DNA from: Rhea pennata
Taxonomy: Eukaryota; Chordata; Aves; Rheiformes; Rheidae
Direction: 5' to 3'
Assembly (NCBI RefSeq): GCF_028389875.1
Contig: NC_084665.1
Location: 6,325,501-6,389,500 of the forward strand
DNA length: 64,000 bases
Shown here: positions 35,112-48,500 of the stretch, one piece after another
Numbering within the stretch: the first letter of the stretch is position 1
How the letters are laid out: each line of letters opens with the position of its first letter
Notes under the pieces: generated by a model
The model's database searches: none
Told to the model about the DNA's origin: nothing
The model's input: only the letters and a program-made list of their open reading frames with translations
Program-made: the position numbers and the translations under genes

Positions 35112-38100
35112 GTTTTATCATAACCTGTACCTGATTACTTTAACCTTAAATAGTAACAGATAGTGAGTTTTGAGACCATGGAAAAAAACAGTAGATACTC
35201 TGTAAACTTCATAAAATACAGGATTTCCTGATCTCCACCTTTTTATTATTTATTATCTATTTATTAGTGCCTTTTTATTAGCTGATGCATTTTTTTTAGC
35301 TTGATTAATTTTGCCTCTCCATGATCAGTTCTCTAGAAAAAGTTGAAGATTGAGTTACAAGATAGTCAAAAAGGAAAACATTTCCTGCTTAAGGTCTTCC
35401 AGAGCCAGATATTTTATTATTCAGTTCTCTGGATGAGTTTTTTCCCCTCCCCAGACACACAGGGGACTTGAGGACGAGCTTGTGAGCGTGAATACCTCTA
35501 TTTAACTGGGTACCAGCATTGTCTGTAATAAACAAACATTCATATATTCCACCTTGTCCCTTTCCCCGTCCTCCTATTGGTTTTGTAGGCTGTTGCACGT
35601 CTCCAGGCATCTTTCCTGATCTGTGCTCTGACCGCATTGTGCTGTAATTTACCATCCTTGATACCTTCTCCAGAGCGTTTCTAGCTGCGTCCTTTTTGAG
35701 AGCTACACAAGAGCTGGCCAGCGCTACCCTGCTGTTGTAAGTTACTGTGTTTTACCCTCTATCTTCTCCAGTAAATTCATTTTTTTTGCTTGCTTTGGAG
35801 AGGGGGGCCAGTAACACTGGAGTACTGCGCTGGTTTGCACAGAACTGGAACAGCTCCCAGAGCCCCTTTCCCGAGTCCGTCGCGGAGCAGCCCTGGGTAG
35901 AGGGGAGAGCGTGCCTCCGTCCTGCCCCCTTGCACGCCTCCAGCGAGGTTGCTGCGCTCCCTTGTGCGCCCCACGCGTCGTCATGACATTGTTGGCGCTG
36001 CACAACCAAAGGTTGAGAAATACTAGCCTTGATTTACGAAGGATACTAAGTGTTAGGGACTGCCACCTCAGGCAGCCTGATGGAGGCGAGGCTGCTGCAG
36101 CTCTGCCCCCAGAGCCAGCCGGGAGCAAGGCTGAGCCCGCATTGCCAACAGGCACGCGTGTGTGCACACACATCGCGTACGCGCGTGTGCGCAAGGCTGG
36201 CCGTACAGGGCACAGAGAAAGGCGGTGCTTGCGCAAGCAGCGTTAACAGCCTCATCTCGGTCCCTCCTCCAGCTGGTCAGGACAAAGGTCTGTCACAGGG
36301 ACATACGTACGTGCAGACGTAGACGCTCTGGCTGTCCTGCTGCTGGCCTTGGATCCCCAACGTCCCCTGCGGCTGCCACCTCGACACAGCCCCGCTCCTG
36401 TTGCTGGCACGAGCCGCCTCTCGTAGCCAAACCAAACACACATGCTACGGATCCCTCCAGTAACCAGCCTCAGGTGCACAGATCCATCCAGTAACCAGTT
36501 CAGTTCATGGACCCTCTTCATCTCCTGGTGCCCCCTGCACAGACACACGGGTACAAATGGGTGTCTCAGTTGACCCTCCAGACCTTAGAGTCTCTCCAAC
36601 TGGCTGGACTTCCTGGTGCCTCCAGTGCCAACACCACCGGTTGCCTCCTGAGTAGGAACACGCGCGTACCTAGCACAGGCTACTAATCGTTCCTGTGCTG
36701 GGCTCCCGGGTCATTTTCCCTACTCACAACTTAGTCCAGCTGGACATTCCTGCACCGACACTCGTACCTTACTCGCTCCTGTTGTTGGCACCGACAGCCA
36801 CACAGGCCCCTATGACCCACAGTCCTGCTCCAGTTGCTAGTGCTTGATTTCCACTCACTCCAGTCTCTGCAGTTGCTGGCACTGAAGACCTACACCATTG
36901 CCAGGAAACGAGTTAAAATGGAGTTCAATGAGAAGACAGTACAGACCGCAGTGGTTAGCGGCAGGGCCTGGCCACGCACGCTTACTCACCAGCAGCTTCC
37001 TTGCACTTGGCCAGCCGCTTTTTACCCTCTGAGCCCTCTGTTTTAGCTAATACTTGTTCCTCTCCCTAAAAAAAAAAGTCACCTTGATCCTTCTTTTCGC
37101 CAACCCAGCTTCGGTTCCTCCTTGAAAGAGCCCACAACTTCTGCGCAATCCCAGAGTGTTCTTCCCAGCCCACAGCACGTCCCCTAGCCCTGCAGGTAGT
37201 AACTGCACCTCCCACCCCAAAAGGTGCTCTGGAGCCTTTCCACTGACCCCTGGCACAGGGTTTCACTCCGAAAGGCTGGGGCACATCTTCACATGCACAG
37301 ACACAAACTTTTTAATCACATAACACAACACTAATTGCAAACCTAAAGTTTAAAACAGACAGGAGAGGGCAGTTACCCCTCCTGCTCTCCAAACCACAAA
37401 GCAGCAGTTTTGCAGTCTGTTGGGACAGTGTGATCAGGAGCCCCCCCCTCCTCTTCCCCCCAGCCAGTTTCAGTCCTCTACTACAAGAGAGCAGTGGAAG
37501 CTGAAGGCTTTTCCCAGACCCATGAGTGTCACATTCTGGACAGCTCTGCTCTCCTTGTCAGGCTGCTTCCTGTGTTCTCCAGGAAGGCATAAGGCAAGCG
37601 TGGCACCCCAAGCTGCCCCTGCAACTCCTTGGTCCTTCAACTAGTAAGGAAAAGAGACTGAGCACCAAAACCATTGGATTGTTTAAATAACAGTATTTAA
37701 TCTGTACAGTTTTGAGAGAAGATATCATAAAATGCAACATTCCTACCTCATCTTCACCATCATTCACCTGGAGCTGAGCCCTCTTTGCCAGAGGGCAGGT
37801 AACTTAACCACCAATCCCTAGCAGTTCCTTAGGGTGCAAAATCACAGTGCAATTGCTTTAGTCCTAGACAGATGACTTCCCTCTTTCAAGAGGGGGGAGG
37901 CTGATGAAGCTCAAGAGCTTATAGAAGCTGTTACTACTTAAGAACGCAAAACCCAGCTATTGCACACAGTTATTTCCAGCTGAAACTACAACAGTTAACT
38001 ATTCAGCTGCCCTTACACTCCACACATCTGAAAATACTTTAGTTGATACTGATTTAGTCAAGAGTGAAAACAGGTTAGTGCCTGTAGCAAGGTTTCAGAA

Positions 38101-39430
38101 TGATACAGTTGGTGGGCAGGAGCTGACAAGCAACTCCCCAGGTCAGGCAGTGTCCTTCAGAATAGGAAGAAACTCCCCTGAGCAGGGAGGGGAGTTGAGT
38201 TAGACAGACATTGTCCTTCAGAGACAAGCATGAGGTGAGCATCAGCTTCAAGAGAAAGCTATGAAGTACAATAGACAATTTGTTCATATAATTTCAGCAT
38301 TTGACATAGCTTATGTAGTAGAATACATATGTGAGCATCTTAAAAATAAGCACGAATTTCATATATACACAACTGATTTTAATCATGTACTGAAAATAAA
38401 TTACAGGAAATAACTTTAAAATGCAACAGAGGACAAGAGTTTCACAACAAACATTCCCACTGATTTTCCCAAGGGGGTGAGAGATTGCAGTGCTCAAGGC
38501 AGGTAAATATCACAAATATATCAAAAAGTTCAAATCGTTGATGCATTCACACATTTACATGAGCCACAAACATTCCTTTACAGGGACTGCACTTAGCTAC
38601 CACAGAACCAGGTTTTGCCATAAACTACAAAACTTTGATACAAAATTGTATTTATATATTTATAGTTCATATACATGCCCTATCTGTGATTTCTTAAAAA
38701 ATAAAAACTAAACACACTGTACAGACAATCCTAACTCATTGCTTGGTAGCTGTAGGCAACATTTTTGGATGGAATTTCTTCCCCAATAGAATTAATGGCA
38801 ATATTATATACACGAAGGCTAAACTGCAGAAAAAGACAGCTCAGTTCCGATATGCATCTCCCTTGGGACCAGATCTGCGCGTTCAAGGCAAGACAACATA
38901 TGCTCTGACCCACGGCCTCCCTTACAACAGTTAGTTCTGCCATCGGCGGTGTGAGGAACCAATACATGCATTTGTGTAACACTGGTATAAAAGGCAGTAA
39001 AGCAAGATACATATTGTAATGTAGTGGCTCTAATGGCTTCACAGGCTTGGTACACTTACGCACAAATGCTCCCGAGTTAGATGAGGCAAGGGGATATTGC
39101 AGAGCTAGGTACATTCGGATAGAGGGCACCAGCTATAGGTCTGACCACTACTTCCCTGAAATACCTCCTGCAGAGGACAGATTCCCATTTGTAAGCCAGA
39201 GGCTGCATCAAGTCAGAGCCAGGAGGAAGAGCCGTCCTCCCACACCCCAAATGCATCTGTGCACTGCTCACCAGGACTGTATTTAAAGTACGCACCCTTC
39301 CCTCCCCACCCCACAGTCTCCACAGCACCAGTTTGTCTCAGAAGCAGAGCACTGACAAACTTACTCTTCCCAGGTGATGGCAGTGATCTGCAAAGCCAGT
39401 CACACTAAACTACTTCTACAGTTGATTGTA
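35112..39430. other. EIF4A3-ATL2 interval and possible ATL2 3' UTR
   Basis: No coding gene is recognised. About 36.35-36.95 kb is a cytosine-rich, degenerate repetitive region with recurring TTGCTGGCAC-like strings (near 36400, 36780, 36830 and 36870), perhaps an old LTR or satellite relic. From about 37.7 kb to 39.5 kb the DNA is AT-rich and could belong to a long ATL2 3' UTR read on the minus strand. Confidence 0.45.
36152..36193. repeat. Alternating purine-pyrimidine tract (Z-DNA-prone)
   Basis: Forty-two bases alternate strictly between purine and pyrimidine except for one phase break near 36173/36174. The tract mixes GC, CA/TG and CG dinucleotides, for example GCACGCGTGTGTGCACACAC followed by CGCGTACGCGCG. 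Confidence 0.85.
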
Positions 39431-39438
39431 AACTTTGG

Positions 39439-39457
39439 TTTATTTATTTTTTTTATT
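39439..39457 (-). terminator. ATL2: Cluster of AATAAA hexamers for ATL2
   Basis: On the minus strand, three AATAAA hexamers (39439-39444, 39443-39448 and 39452-39457) lie 68-86 nt past the distal ATL2 stop codon. They would define a very short 3' UTR; more distal sites are possible. Confidence 0.5.
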
Positions 39458-39524
39458 ATTGAGTTCTCATGGTACAGCAAGCATGTCTAAGATGAGAGGG
39501 CAGAGTTGAAGAGGAGATGAACTG

Positions 39525-42500
39525 TCAGTCTGTCTTTAGTCTGGCATGCTGAGATACCTGCTCGGTCAGGCCTGCTTTGATAGAGTTTTTTACAGACTGC
39601 CTCATATGATCCTCCATCAGATTATCACTCATGGGCTTCAACACCTGTGGAATGAGAAATGTGCAAACAAAAAACAATGAGGTAACCACAGAAAATAAAA
39701 TACAAAGAACATACAAAAAGATGAGCCCTGAAATAATGAAAAACCTTAGAATGAAGTCTGACACAAACTGCCATGATGAAGAGAAATGAGTTTTGCTGCT
39801 ACAGTAATGTTGTAAATCAGTCACATGTTATGACACAAAACGATTCCCCTCCTATAGAGTTGTATTTCAAATTCAAACCATTTTACAGTTCCTAGAAGAT
39901 GGATGTGCAATTCCATACCCTATATGCAGCATCAGTCTGGTATGGTTACAGCATTTATGCAGACCGGCCCAGACGGTCCAGCTTATTGTCCTATATGTAT
40001 AAGTGTGAACACTTCAGATACAGAAAGAAAGTTAAAAATACTGGCTAGTTTTTCTTCTTGTTATTGTTGGATGAGAGTCGCTGCCGCGGCACTGATGTAA
40101 GAGCACGGCGAATCGTTCGGCGTCTAAGAACTTCAAAGAGTTTGGAAAACACCTAAAACACGAATTGAGCTGTTAGGAAAAGCGGCTCTTAAAAGGCAGC
40201 AGAAAAAGTCAAACGAGTTCAAAAAAAATTGACTGCCAGTAACTTCTCACCTTCCTGGGATTCCTCTGAAGCAAGGAGGGAAGAAAAAGGTAAAAAAATC
40301 AGAAAATCAACAGCAAGAACACCCAATGTAATGAAATCTATCAGCATTAGAGCCAACTCAGACCAGGATCTATAGATGCTTTGCACGTTATTAGTGATGT
40401 ACCACTGTACCAACATCAGGAGGCTTTTAGACTCTAATCAAGGAGCTTTACTCCAGCGCACAAAAAGGCAGGCTCATGCTAGCAGGAGCAAAGTTCTCCC
40501 TCTTCTCAGCATTAGTCAGCAATCAAGTCTTATATGCTCCAGGCATCCTTCAGCAGCTGTACCTGCAGCCAAGCACTACACATCCAGTTGAGGCTTTCCA
40601 CTTCCCTTGCAGTGCTCTTCAGCACTCCAAGCACCAAATCAAGAAGCTATGATAGCACAGGAGAGCCTCAATTTTTATTTCTAGTAATTCAGTACCTGAT
40701 GCTTATTTCCCTCCTCTTACTAGAGGTCCAACTACTCCTCTGCAGCCACCCTACACATTTAATGGGTTGTTCGCAAACAGGTATGATGTACCACTGCGTA
40801 TGCAAGTCCTGAACAAAGTCACTGTTCAGATGTAGAAGAATGCCTCCATACAAAAGGCTCCACGCAATTACTTGCTTGTGCCTTGTAGGACTCCTCTTCC
40901 TATCATCCCAGCTCAGAGAGCCCTTTTAATTCTAGTTACAATACTCAAGTGTTTCACTCCTGCTGGCACTGGACATTGTTACAAGGGATGCTCCAAACAC
41001 TACACAGGAGTTGGCCAGAAATTCTCCATAACAGCTGTACTTGGACAGCTGCATCAATTGGATTTGGATAGCAAAATCTGATCTCAGCACAGAGGACTCT
41101 CCTCCAGCTTTGCTACTCTTACACTAAGATCTTTTGTTCTTTTGGAAATTAGTCTGTCTAGCAAGTATTTCTTGCAACAGCAGTTGCACCAACTGTGCTA
41201 CTTGAAGTGTCACAGATAACAAGAGGCTTCCTGAAGGAAGAAACCTGCTGTACATCCTCCTCTAGCAGAGAGTCTGGTCATTCACTGGCCAGCTTTCTTT
41301 CAAAGTCTAATTAGCCCTTCAGTGCCACACCATCAGGTGAGGTGATGGAGCAATGTCACCTTGCACATTTCTTGCACCACCTGTAATATTTTACCCATCA
41401 CATTTAAACACAAGCATGTCACTTTTTACTTACCTTTAAAAGCAGAATTCTTTGCTCTGAAAGACTTTTAAAGAATATCTCCACTCTTAAAACCTTTGCC
41501 AAGTGCTCAGAAAGTAGTGTTCTTTAATACCCTAAGCTGGTTTAATATTCTCTGTGCAGGCATCTCATACCTCTGAGCCAGTTTTACTTTGAGCAAAACT
41601 GTCATCCTCCATTAGATCTAGACCAACTTTTCACTTGCAGCACTAAAACTAATTAACATGTTTACTCAAGAAAGGAAGATTCTGCATGAAAGAGATACCA
41701 ACCTGTTCCCATATAGCTTCAGCAATTTGATCAATGGCTGTTCCAACTTCTCTGAATTCCCCAGAGTACTTAACGTATGCCCAAGTACAAAGGGATATTA
41801 GAGCCATCCCCATTATGAGATTACACAGGGTAGCTATGGAGTTCATACCAAGGAACCCAGTCAGTCCTGAGGTTATATACATGGCAAACATGACTGCAAA
41901 TAGAGTGGCAGGGGTACGAGCAGCATAAAAGATGTTTTTGCCATCGTTGTGCTTCACAAAGTTTGCATAGATCTCATCGATTTCCACCTCAAGCTGGTCC
42001 TGGTAGCGACGACAGAACTCTTCCCCTCCCATCTTCTTCACTGAGCGGAACTGCCGGACAGCTGACTCTCTGAAATCCTGGTGCTTCCGCTCAAGGTCCG
42101 ATGGGGCAATGTAAGGCTTATCTCCTCCACAAACCTGTAGGAGCAACCACAGGTGGGGTCAGCACACCCTGAGTATCTTCTGCTACCCAGAAAGCAAACT
42201 TGTTCCTCACTGCCCCCTCTCAGACTAACTCCTGCTTTCTTGGCTCTGTAGGCAATAGAGTCCTGTCTCAAGTGAAGCAGCTAGAGGGATTCTCACTCTG
42301 CACTGCAGAAGCCTGATCTGTGTGGCCACATCCAAAGCTACGGTATGTGACAGAACTAGCTTTTTCAACCCTTCCCTTTGTGCAAACCCAAAAGCATAGT
42401 ACATCAGCCGTAACATCGGTATTTATGTAAACAGCAGTGGAACAAGGAACCCTGGGAGGGGGAGTGTTTGGGTCAAAGAAGGTTAAGCATCACTCCAAAG

Positions 42501-45500
42501 GCTACATCCCCTCCCACAGCTTTTCATTCTAGGTCACTCACCTCAGCAAGAGGGTCATTACTGAACATGGGCAAGTATGAGATTTTGCCCACTGGCACTC
42601 AACAAGCTCCTGTTTGCTGGTGCTCAGTTTCCAACAGCAGGCTCTAAGGAACTTACTAGACAGCATGAATTAAGAACTAGCTGCTGACAATTTTAGTCTG
42701 CTCTTTGCTAGACTGTTTCTAGGCTTGATTCAGATCAACTTGTGACTATGCTTCTACTGAAGAGAAGAGACCACAGACTCATATCCACACCCAAGACACT
42801 CACCATATGCCTCTCCCTGAACCAGCACATAGATGAAAAATGGTCAGATGCCAACAACTTCTACTCCGCAACAGTGACTTCTGACCTTTTAAGGACTACA
42901 ATTAGAGATTACCTAGCCCACCACTCTAGTGGGAACTGGGCAGATCAGATCCAACTCCTCTAGGCTCTTACAGCCAACTGTGTCTGAAGACTGAAGATGC
43001 CTTCTATATGATGTCAAGGTACAGCCTTCCCTCTCCCACCACAAAGCAGACACCTGTAACAGTGTCTCATCATCTCATGTCTTGAGCACAGCAACAATCA
43101 ACTTTCTCCTGCTGCTATCATTTTGGCAGGACCCAGAAAGGATCCCTTTCCCAACTTACAGCTTCCCTTTTCTGCTCTCAAGATGCATGGCTTCACTGGC
43201 TGGTTTCTTCGCAGAAAATCTCAGCAATGGTCAAGATGCTGACTGCCTGCTGCCCCTCTGAGTTTAACAAGGACCCTTCTGCTTTTTCCCCCCTCACTGC
43301 AGTCCAGTGCTTTTTTTCCTCCCTGTAGTCCTCCACATCTGGCAGAACTCCCTGAAAAACAGCTATTAGTCTCTCATCCTCCAGAAGTATCTCTTCACTA
43401 TGCTGAGTATTAAACACTACGAGCTGCTGATGTATCAAGACCCCTGCTTGCCATGCAGAAAAGTAGTGCCACTGTTCCCTCATACTCTGTGTGCGTGCAC
43501 CTGTTGTCCTTTACATTTAAGGTCACTATGGCAGGGACAATATTTTGTTTGTGCACACTCAGCAAAACAGGGCTCTGGCTCATAAGAGGAACTCAGAAGC
43601 CAGAGTAAGAACTATCTGAACTAAGCAATAATAGTCTCAGATCCAAGGAGTTCAGACTTACTTCCGTTTCTAGCATCAGAAATTTCAGCTTTGTCACATT
43701 AAAGAACATCTTGAAAGTCTAGATAAAACTGATTCAAGACATTTGTGCTTATCTCTACAGCAATATAAAAATACACAGTACTGGAGAACATTACTATGGA
43801 AACAAAGTCTGTTTAAGAGAACATCTGTTCTTGTTTATTCTTTGCTCCAAGTAAGAAATCTTACAACTACAGTATCTGAACAGCCAGTAAAGATTCAATG
43901 TAGGAGAGCAGACTTGTCATTTGTTATAAACGAGCAATTTACTATCTCAAGAGATTTTCCAAAATGAAAACAAGTGATGTCCCTCTACACTAGCATAGCA
44001 TTCTCAAAACAGGCTGCTAACAGAAGCTAGCTGGTCTGCCACTAGCATTAGGCCTTAGATGAATTCAAAATGGAAAACTAATTCAGATATTAAGGTCAGA
44101 ATCAGTCTAGTAATAGGGAACCATGCTTATAGCATGTTATCATAACTATTAGTCTTTTCCTGTGCTAGAGTTCCAGAGAAGACTCCTGTTAAACTTTGCA
44201 GGACAGGCACCTTAGAATCCCCAATGATAAATCCTTGCATGTCACTATGTTGAAGCACCAAATCCATGTGCACAATCAGCATAGTGGTATAACTCACTGC
44301 CTCCAAGAGGCAGCAAGTAGGAAGTTACATATACAGCCTATTAAGACACAACAATTTTTAAAAACTTTTAAAGGACTTCAAACCACACGTTTTACAGTTA
44401 GCAAATAGCTACTATTCAGAGGTGCGAGACTACACTAGAACTCTATCCTTCTGTGGCCATGCATGCTCAAGCCCAGACCCAGCAAATATCTCTCCATTTA
44501 TTTGCCCATTTCACATTATAGGATTTTTAAGACGTCAGTCAGGAGCAGCACAGGGACCTAACTAAGTAGTTATCTTAGACACTCTCATCCCATACCTCCC
44601 CACAATTTTCCATCTCAAGGAATCCTGATTTTGCTGCATTAGAAATCCTGACACTAAGCTACTTTTCTCCATTAACTTGCACACAACCAACATTTAGCAC
44701 AACATTAAAACTGAATGCCTATATTTGCATGTAGGCAGTTAAAAGTTGCGATCATACCTGCTCCATGCCTTTACTATACAAGTCTTTTGCTCCTGCCACA
44801 GCAGCAAGATTGTTTGCTTCAGCTGTTGCCTAGAAAACATTGAGCATCATCTATGGTTACAGCATTACTGGCTAGTCACATATGTATTTACACTGCCCAA
44901 TGCCCCCATATAACCACCAAAGCTTCAGATAGCCACCCCCATGTGAACAAACAGATGTCAGTGATACACACTAAAACAGATTATGAACTAGATTGAAATT
45001 TTCTCCAGCTTTCCAGTACAGCTGTAGATTGAAACTCCCATATGCTTATATAGTCTTTTCATCATGAGTAATCTCTCTTGAATGCTCTACTGTGAATAAC
45101 CAAGGCTCTCAACTATTAAGCATTAATCCTGATAGACCATTACTTGTGAGGAAAGCAGAAAGCAGGCTGGTATTACTTCTGTAGCATATACATGCAGTTT
45201 TGGTGCCAGAACTTGTATGAACTCAGGATTACCTTTAACCTGGTCCATGTGGGGGACTTATTCTAGCTAATACTGCAAGATATCATTTTCTGTATCTCAC
45301 AGCCACATTTACAGCATGCTAAAAGGAAGCAATGACAGCCTTTGTTTCACCAGGACAAATTTGCTCAATCCCTAAAGAACTGGTTCCTTGAAGGCCCAGA
45401 AGATAGCCAGAGCAGAATCAGTTCTTCATTAACTGACCGCAAAAAACCCAGCTCCTCCAAACAGTCACTCAAATCTGTTCCAAAGCCTGCATTTTGGCAA

Positions 45501-48500
45501 TAGCTTGTCATTGCAAACATTTGAAGCATCTGACACAGAGCTTCACACAATCAGTTTGTGTTCAGATCACTTTAAAGCTGATTACATCCTCTTTGGATCA
45601 ACCCAGAAAAGAAACCTCCTTGCAGTTATCCAGTATAACAAACCCACATGCACCACAACTAGCCCAGCACTGTGAAACAGTGGCGTTAGCTGCTTTACTA
45701 TAAGCTTTCTCCATTTTATCTCCAACTAAAAGTTCACTAAGTAGGGTCTGAAAGATACTGACAAAAATAGCAAGTCATCAGAAACTTGTGTTTAAAAACT
45801 GAAGTAGCTGGAAAAAAAAAAAAAAGCTACCAACCAACTACAACCCTGTTCCATTTGGTAGAGAGGACTGGGGCAAGATATAAACACATACCCAGGCTAC
45901 ACAATTCATATGGTTTTGAAAGTAAACAGTGCCTTCAAAAAACTACAGCTGTGTGTTCCAGGAACTTCAGACTCCCAGCAGTCTTGACCTTCAATTGCAA
46001 AGAAGGTATGAAGTGCACATCTTCAGTCAGGTTATTTGAAAGAAAATACAATACCTGGAGCATAGATTTCGGATGAGGTAGCTCCTCTCCTTGATAGATT
46101 TTAATATAAGCCTAAGGGGGAAAAATTAAAACAAATGTTTATCCTAAGCATTTGAGATTGAGGGGAGGGAAAGAGGAGGAATGATACAAAGATACAGCTC
46201 AAATTACTTTTTGCAAAATCCTAACCATTTAATTGGGCAAGTTTCTGCATATACAGAAAGCTGGCATTCACACATTCACCCCTACTGCTTTAATCTCTTT
46301 ACTTTCCTGAAACTTGACACGAAGGCATCCCCACTAATCCTCAATTTTAGCAAGCAGAAGCAATGCTTTATTCCTAATACCAAAAAAAGCATGTTAATTG
46401 ATATGCTTGGTTAAATTGTCCATCTCTATCAAATTACTACTTTTTAAGCAGCTGCTGACAGATCTTAACATGCAAGCACCAAGGAACCATCAAGTACGGC
46501 TGGTACATGTTTTTACTTTTAGAGACTCTTCCTTTCACTCCAGGACAGAAGCTTCTGTCTCTGAAGACATAAGGTCTGTGCATCTGAGGTTAAGGCCTGG
46601 TAGAGCAGCACCCTGATGAGACATAGCCACTTTTTCCAAGGAGTGGCAGACAGTAAGAAGGCTATCTACAAACGTATCTCAAGATTTCTGCTAGGTAGGC
46701 AATCTTCCTCCCACAAAAGGGGACAAGGACAACCATCTTACACTGTCCTTCCGTTAAGAGGTCTGTCCAAACGCCTGCTGCTGCTAGAAAGAAGTATTTA
46801 CACTTCTCCACGCCTTGCTCCTTTAGAGCACAGGAGGGAATAGAGTTAAAGTAGATCAAAGCACTAAAGGAGACAGAATTGAGCTGCCAACACTGCCAAG
46901 CAGGCAGTCTGTGTCTGTTCCCTGTCCCACCTATCCTCAGGTGCTCTTTCACCAGGGTATGGGAAGGCTGGAAGAGGACACATCCCTCATGTCTTCTTCT
47001 CCAGCCCTCAGAATGGCTCATGCCCCAGAGCACAGCTCTTAGGGACAGATTAGGCAAGGAGGCAAAGTAGGCAGCAGCAGCTGGTACCTCAGGCCTTTGG
47101 GCAAGCTGTGCAAGTTGGCCCATTAGGGCAAGTAGCAGCCTTTCAAAGGCTGGGCACTTTCTTCTCTGCAGCTACTGGCTTCTTTCTTGTTTGCCTACAA
47201 CCCTCAGCCTTGGAGATTTCTTCTATAAAGCAGGAGCAAACAAGGTCATCGGGATCCTTACATACCTACTGCTCTAGGTTGTAGGACAACCTACATAGAT
47301 GTATAGATTTATACAGCACTCTGTTCCCTTGGCACCCTTCTGTAAAGGCCCTTCAATTTCCAACTCAGTCTTCACAATCTCAGCTTAAGATGCAGTCACA
47401 AGGGAGCAGTCCTCTTTAGTTACGTGACTACAGTGTTTCCATAGCACCCTGCATCACTGCTCACAAACTGGATGCTGCAACATGAATCAGGCAGCTTTTC
47501 AATAGGTGGGGTGTTACACATTTCTCTGGGTGCAGTCCTTACTGCTAGCAAATATCCACTCCCTACACCATACAGAACCAGGTCTTACTGGAGAAGGGGA
47601 GGCTGAGCACACAAGCTTCAGAGAGCTGATTTTGTGCTGGTCAGAGCAGCCTTGACTTCTGCCTCCCAATTCATGCGTTTCATTTATAAAGCTGTTATTT
47701 TACTAATGTTAGAGTTCTGGTCTCAGATTTCTGTCTTATGCAACTACTTCCTTGACATCAGCACAACTCTGCCCTGCCTTTGATGTGCATGCTCAAAAAA
47801 AAAAAAAAAACAATGCAGAACTAATGTCTTCAGCAATGAGTGCCACTTTCTCCTATGGAGCGAACCGCTTAAGTCATTTCAATTCAAAAAAAGTTACACA
47901 CACTGACCAATTCCTGGTGATCTAGGGATTATGTTATCACATTTCTGCTAGTGTCACCACAATACCAAAACAGGAGTCTAACAGCTGCAAGTATCATACC
48001 CAAATATTTCATAGCACAAAATGGTGACATAAAATGCAAGTGTTCAGAAAGTATCTTTCTTGTATGTTAAAAATAGAGAGAGAAGTGATCTGAAATTTTT
48101 ACTGCATACCTAGAAAGCTAGCTCTTATGCTATCTGTTCAATCTAGATGAGAAACAACTTTCAGGAAATAACACCTCCAAACAAATAAAATTAATTTTGA
48201 TAAAAACGTTCCACCTAATAAAACTTGAAGTATTATTAGCCTACTTACCAAAAAACCCACACAATTTTGTCAATAGCAGCTTCTTAAGTTATACCGGTAG
48301 GAAGCTGTGTGCCAGTTTTGGAAAGTCAAAGCAATGAAATGAAAATAATAAAGTGAGCTTATCAGTGAATGTCAGCCTAGATACCTTATCTTCTCTGGGA
48401 ACAACACGGCCTATAATTAGAATACTTTCTTTTAAGCCATTAACAAAAATAATTAGTATGAGTTTGCTTACCTTGAAGTATTCTACAAGATCTCTACAGG

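Noticed and set aside
41649-41702. Read-through ATL2 terminus ([16 protein letters not shown]) after the hairpin exon
   Set aside because: It is intronic read-through beyond a good donor (CAG/GTTGGT), and two proper last exons exist downstream. Intron retention cannot be excluded.
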